DNA of 9,644 nt from an uncultured Faecalibacterium sp. (GTDB lineage Bacteria > Bacillota > Clostridia > Oscillospirales > Ruminococcaceae), in NCBI GenBank assembly GCA_934561485.1, contig CAKTGS010000076.1:1-9644 (forward strand). Direction: 5' to 3'. A program made the translations under genes and the position numbers. Positions 7,934 through 9,644 of the stretch are shown here, piece by piece; positions within the stretch are counted from its first letter, which is position 1; each line of letters begins with the position of its first letter. The notes beneath the pieces were generated by a model. The model did no database searches and had not been told where the DNA came from. It saw only the letters and a list, made by a program, of their open reading frames with translations.

Positions 7934-7981
7934 TATATGTATCCGCTTTTTGGCATACAGGCCCATGTTACGATACATATA
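7934..7981. repeat. Inverted repeat spanning the predicted yicC transcript start
   Basis: The arms TATATGTATC (7934-7943) and GATACATATA (7972-7981) are perfect 10-base complements separated by 28 bases. The right arm begins about six bases past the predicted -10 box of the yicC promoter, so it overlaps or begins at the likely first transcribed base. In RNA this would place a stem at the very 5' end of the operon mRNA; in DNA it could be a split operator. The enclosed loop can form a small GGC/GCC hairpin. The stem is AT-rich (two G-C pairs), so its stability as RNA is modest. Confidence 0.65.
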
Positions 7982-7986
7982 GCATC

Positions 7987-8015
7987 ATTTTACTATTCTT
8001 TGCTGAAAAATTCAA
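7987..8015 (-). promoter_or_regulatory. Predicted sigma-A type promoter of the yicC operon
   Basis: On the minus strand TTGAAT (8010-8015) is followed after exactly 17 bases by TAAAAT (7987-7992), both one mismatch from the vegetative consensus. The transcript would start near base 7980, giving a leader of about 90 bases before yicC. It lies just past the terminator of the preceding gene, so the operon appears to have its own promoter. Confidence 0.75.
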
Positions 8016-8064
8016 GGTGCACTGCGGCCGGAATGCCGCCCAGCAGCTGACATTTTGCGCACCT
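8015..8064. repeat. GC-rich inverted repeat upstream of the yicC -35 box
   Basis: AGGTGCAC at 8015-8022 and GCGCACCT at 8057-8064 pair over eight positions with one G-T wobble. Between them lies a smaller GCGGC/GCCGC dyad (about 8023-8039). The element fills the space between the upstream terminator and the yicC -35 box. There is no T tract, so it does not read as a terminator. It could be an operator or chance pairing in GC-rich DNA. Confidence 0.35.
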
Positions 8065-8067
8065 ATG

Positions 8068-8114
8068 AAACAAAATGCCCCGATATGACTGTTTCATCCA
8101 TCACATCAGGGCAT
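8068..8114 (-). terminator. Intrinsic terminator of the HTH gene
   Basis: On the minus strand the arms at 8100-8114 and 8075-8089 form a 15-pair stem with a 10-base loop, followed by a T-rich tract (TTTGTTTC, 8067-8074). Three of the pairs are G-U and exist only in RNA read from the minus strand; on the plus strand they become mismatches. That asymmetry supports a role in the minus-strand transcript. It starts seven bases after the stop codon and separates this gene from the yicC promoter. Confidence 0.8.
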
Positions 8115-8120
8115 AATTCA

Positions 8121-8465
8121 TCATTCATCGGTTTTGTAAACGCAGGTCACACTGCTTTCCAGCAGGTTTGCGTTCAGCAGAGTGCGCTCCACCCAGTGGA
8201 TATTATTCGAGATGGTATCCCAGGAAACTCCGTACTCCTTGGCCATACTATCCATGCTGCGGTAAGAACACCGGTACACCAGGGTGATGATCAGCTTATC
8301 CAGCATGGTGATCTTAGTGAAACGAAGCTTGCGCCGGTGTTCCTTCAGGTAGGCCGCATTCAGTGCTTCCAGCATCTGATCAAATTCTTCCTTTGTAACG
8401 CCGAGGTACGTGCGGTAGTCGATCGGCCGGAATTCTGCCAGGCGCTGCTCGGTGATGCTTCTCAT
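8121..8465 (-). CDS. Small helix-turn-helix protein resembling the first ORF of an IS5-type transposase
   Basis: This 114-residue protein resembles the N-terminal DNA-binding part of IS5-group transposases (the helix-turn-helix found ahead of DDE domains). LGVTKEEFDQMLEAL (21-35) is the first helical segment, KITMLDKLIITLVYRCSYRS (51-70) matches the usual LEDxLLxTLxYxxxYRT stretch, and MAKEYGVSWDTISNNIHWVE (74-93) is the helix-turn-helix. It stops close to where an orfA normally ends. No DDE ORF follows: only about 100 bases separate it from the yicC promoter, and there is a terminator in between. It has its own consensus promoter, a leader hairpin, tandem TGA stops and a terminator, so it looks like an intact gene rather than debris. 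GGGAG lies about 10 bases before the ATG. It may be a domesticated DNA-binding protein or an orphan orfA; I cannot name a target. Confidence 0.75.
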   Translation of the reverse strand: MRSITEQRLAEFRPIDYRTYLGVTKEEFDQMLEALNAAYLKEHRRKLRFTKITMLDKLIITLVYRCSYRSMDSMAKEYGVSWDTISNNIHWVERTLLNANLLESSVTCVYKTDE

Positions 8466-8493
8466 GGTCGTGTCACTCCCGTCCTGTGTTTCT

Positions 8494-8520
8494 GGCAGGA
8501 TGCACGCTGCATCCCCTGCC
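8494..8520 (-). promoter_or_regulatory. Leader hairpin of the HTH gene
   Basis: GGATGCA (8498-8504) and TGCATCC (8508-8514) form a perfect 7-pair stem with a 3-base loop. It is extended by GGCA (8494-8497) pairing with TGCC (8517-8520) across a 2-base bulge. It lies between the predicted transcript start and the ribosome binding site, and no T tract follows it, so it is not a standard terminator. It could be an RNA structure or a palindromic protein-binding site, possibly for the HTH protein itself. Confidence 0.5.
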
Positions 8521-8538
8521 CTCTGTCTGAATGAACCT

Positions 8539-8567
8539 ATTATAAAAGGTCTGCCGCCGCAAGTCAA
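8539..8567 (-). promoter_or_regulatory. Near-consensus sigma-A promoter of the HTH gene
   Basis: On the minus strand TTGACT (8562-8567) and a perfect TATAAT (8539-8544) are separated by exactly 17 bases. Transcription would start near 8532, giving a leader of about 67 bases. Sequence just upstream of the -35 box (8568-8605) is A-rich on the minus strand and could add an UP element. This is the best promoter match in the window. Confidence 0.85.
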
Positions 8568-8644
8568 TGCAAGGACATGGATTTGTTTTCCATTTTCGGC
8601 ATTTTTCTCCGTAAAAACGGCCAGGAAGGCCTTGCCCGGGATGC

Positions 8645-8677
8645 AAAAGGGGCCTTCCGTACAAACGGAAGGCCCCT
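8645..8677 (-). terminator. Intrinsic terminator of the carboxyltransferase gene
   Basis: GGGGCCTTCCGT (8649-8660) and ACGGAAGGCCCC (8665-8676) are perfect complements around a 4-base loop, with one further A-T pair outside. On the minus strand the stem is followed by TTTTGC. It lies 23 bases after the stop codon of the preceding gene. The plus-strand side has no T tract, so it works in one direction. Confidence 0.92.
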
Positions 8678-8699
8678 GCAATCAGAATCTTCTCAGTGC

Positions 8700-9644
8700 T
8701 CAGACAGGATGAGACTGGTTGGTGTAATCCACATGGTCGCCATCCACACCCTGCTTCTTGGCATTGCGCTTGTCAAAGAACTTGGGTGCCACCTGCGGGA
8801 ACATGGCGTAGGTCAGCACGTCCTCTTCCTGGGTTGCCCACTTGGCAGCTTCCGCCTTCAGTTTGTCCATCTCGGGAGCCAACGTATCGGCAAAGCGGCA
8901 GGTAATGGGCTGTTCATCGCCCAGGATCTTCTTGGTGAACTCAGGCTTGATGGGAGCAGGAGTCTTGCCGTAGTCGCCGTGGACCAGGCCCTTGAATTCC
9001 TTGGTAACCATCTTGTAGCGCTCGCCCAGGATGACGTTGAACACAGCCTGGGTGCCCACGATCTGGCTGGTGGGGGTAACCAGCGGCGGATAGCCTGCAT
9101 CCTCACGGACGCGGGGGATCTCGGCCAGCACTTCGTCCAGCTTGTCCTCCTTGCCGGCATCCTTCAGCTGCTTGAGCATGTTGGAGAACATGCCGCCCGG
9201 CACCTGATACAGAAGGGTGTTGGCGTCCACGCCCAGGCTCTTGGGGCTGATCTGGCCGTTGGCGATGTACTTCTCGCGCAGCTTTGCAAAGTATGCGCGC
9301 ACAACATTCAGCTGCTTCAGATCCAGGCCGGTGTCGTAGTCGGTGCCCTGCAGGGCAGCAACCAGGCTCTCGGTGGGCATGTGGCTGGTGCCCAGGCTCA
9401 GAGGGCTCATGGCGGTGTCAACAATGTCAGCACCGGCCTCAATGCCCTTGAGGATAGACATGGAAGCCAGACCTGCGGTGTAGTGGCTGTGGATGTCAAC
9501 AGGGATGCTGACGGTCTCCTTCAGCTTCTTGACCAGGTCGTAGCAGGTATAGGGAGTCAGCAGACCGGCCATATCCTTGATGCAGATGGAGTTTGCACCC
9601 ATCTCCTCCAGGGTCTTGGCGTAGGCTGCAAAGTACTCGTTGTT
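8700..9644 (-). CDS. Carboxyltransferase subunit: oxaloacetate decarboxylase alpha / pyruvate carboxylase B-like, 5' part off the right edge
   Basis: The last 314 residues of a conserved carboxyltransferase (PYC_OADA family) are present. CIKDMAGLL (visible residues 21-29) contains the Lys that is carbamylated in homologues, and DIHSHYTAGLA (50-60) carries the two metal-binding histidines. MSPLSLGTSHMPTESL follows and is typical of decarboxylase alpha subunits. The C-terminal half continues through VTPTSQIVGTQAV and KGLVHGDYGKTPAPI. The chain ends in VDYTNQSHPV with no biotinyl domain and no MKM biotin site, so biotin must be on a separate protein. Such subunits move a carboxyl group between biotin and oxaloacetate/pyruvate, either in a membrane sodium-pump decarboxylase or a two-subunit pyruvate carboxylase; the window does not decide which. 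About 150 N-terminal residues, including the first metal-binding Asp, are missing at the edge. A strong terminator follows. Confidence 0.9.
   Translation of the reverse strand, partial: NNEYFAAYAKTLEEMGANSICIKDMAGLLTPYTCYDLVKKLKETVSIPVDIHSHYTAGLASMSILKGIEAGADIVDTAMSPLSLGTSHMPTESLVAALQGTDYDTGLDLKQLNVVRAYFAKLREKYIANGQISPKSLGVDANTLLYQVPGGMFSNMLKQLKDAGKEDKLDEVLAEIPRVREDAGYPPLVTPTSQIVGTQAVFNVILGERYKMVTKEFKGLVHGDYGKTPAPIKPEFTKKILGDEQPITCRFADTLAPEMDKLKAEAAKWATQEEDVLTYAMFPQVAPKFFDKRNAKKQGVDGDHVDYTNQSHPV

Noticed and set aside
7892..7978. A 29-residue N-terminal extension of YicC, or a leader peptide
   Set aside because: The family begins at MxxSMTGFGR, a good ribosome binding site precedes the chosen start, and the upstream start would fall almost on the first transcribed base.
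8068..8114. The hairpin as a terminal inverted repeat of an insertion sequence
   Set aside because: Both arms are on the same side of the HTH gene, are followed by a T tract on the minus strand, and I found no matching copy upstream of the gene.
8466..8681. A 72-residue N-terminal extension of the HTH protein
   Set aside because: It would run through the promoter, the leader hairpin and the terminator of the preceding gene.

Overview
The window looks like chromosome of a GC-rich clostridial bacterium of the Oscillospiraceae/Ruminococcaceae, perhaps close to Faecalibacterium. This placement is inferred from the protein sequences (RemA, a YicC-first operon, a GKDS-type guanylate kinase, a biotin-less decarboxylase subunit), from Firmicutes-type gene order, from strong AGGAGG-like ribosome binding sites and from coding regions that run near 60% GC. 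No species assignment is possible without a search. Every supported gene is on the minus strand, so transcription runs from high to low coordinates.

Right edge (8700-9644): the 3' two thirds of a carboxyltransferase-type subunit (oxaloacetate decarboxylase alpha / pyruvate carboxylase B-like), ending in a near-perfect intrinsic terminator. Middle right (8068-8567): a compact self-contained unit with a consensus promoter, a hairpin-bearing leader, a 114-codon helix-turn-helix protein resembling the first ORF of an IS5-type transposase, and its own terminator. No DDE catalytic ORF accompanies it.

Main block (1-8015): a promoter at 7987-8015 with a 10-bp inverted repeat at the predicted transcript start, then one tightly packed housekeeping operon: yicC, remA, gmk, priA, a GIY-YIG nuclease-domain protein, def, fmt, rsmB and the start of rlmN. 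Gaps are -14 to +39 bases and no terminator is seen between genes, so co-transcription is likely. This is the Firmicutes yloC-to-rlmN order, with two differences: rpoZ and coaBC are absent between gmk and priA, and a GIY-YIG gene is inserted between priA and def.

The operon joins RNA turnover (YicC), matrix or osmotic regulation (RemA), GMP phosphorylation (Gmk), replication restart (PriA), N-terminal formyl-Met cycling (Fmt puts the formyl group on Met-tRNA, Def removes it from new proteins) and rRNA methylation (RsmB on 16S, RlmN on 23S). Most of the window is ordinary. The most interesting items are the AT-skewed GIY-YIG gene fitted into the operon, the orphan transposase-like HTH unit with its own signals, and the dyad at the yicC transcript start. 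I found no tRNA, rRNA, CRISPR array, recognised riboswitch class or intact mobile element, and no gene-free stretch above 300 bases.
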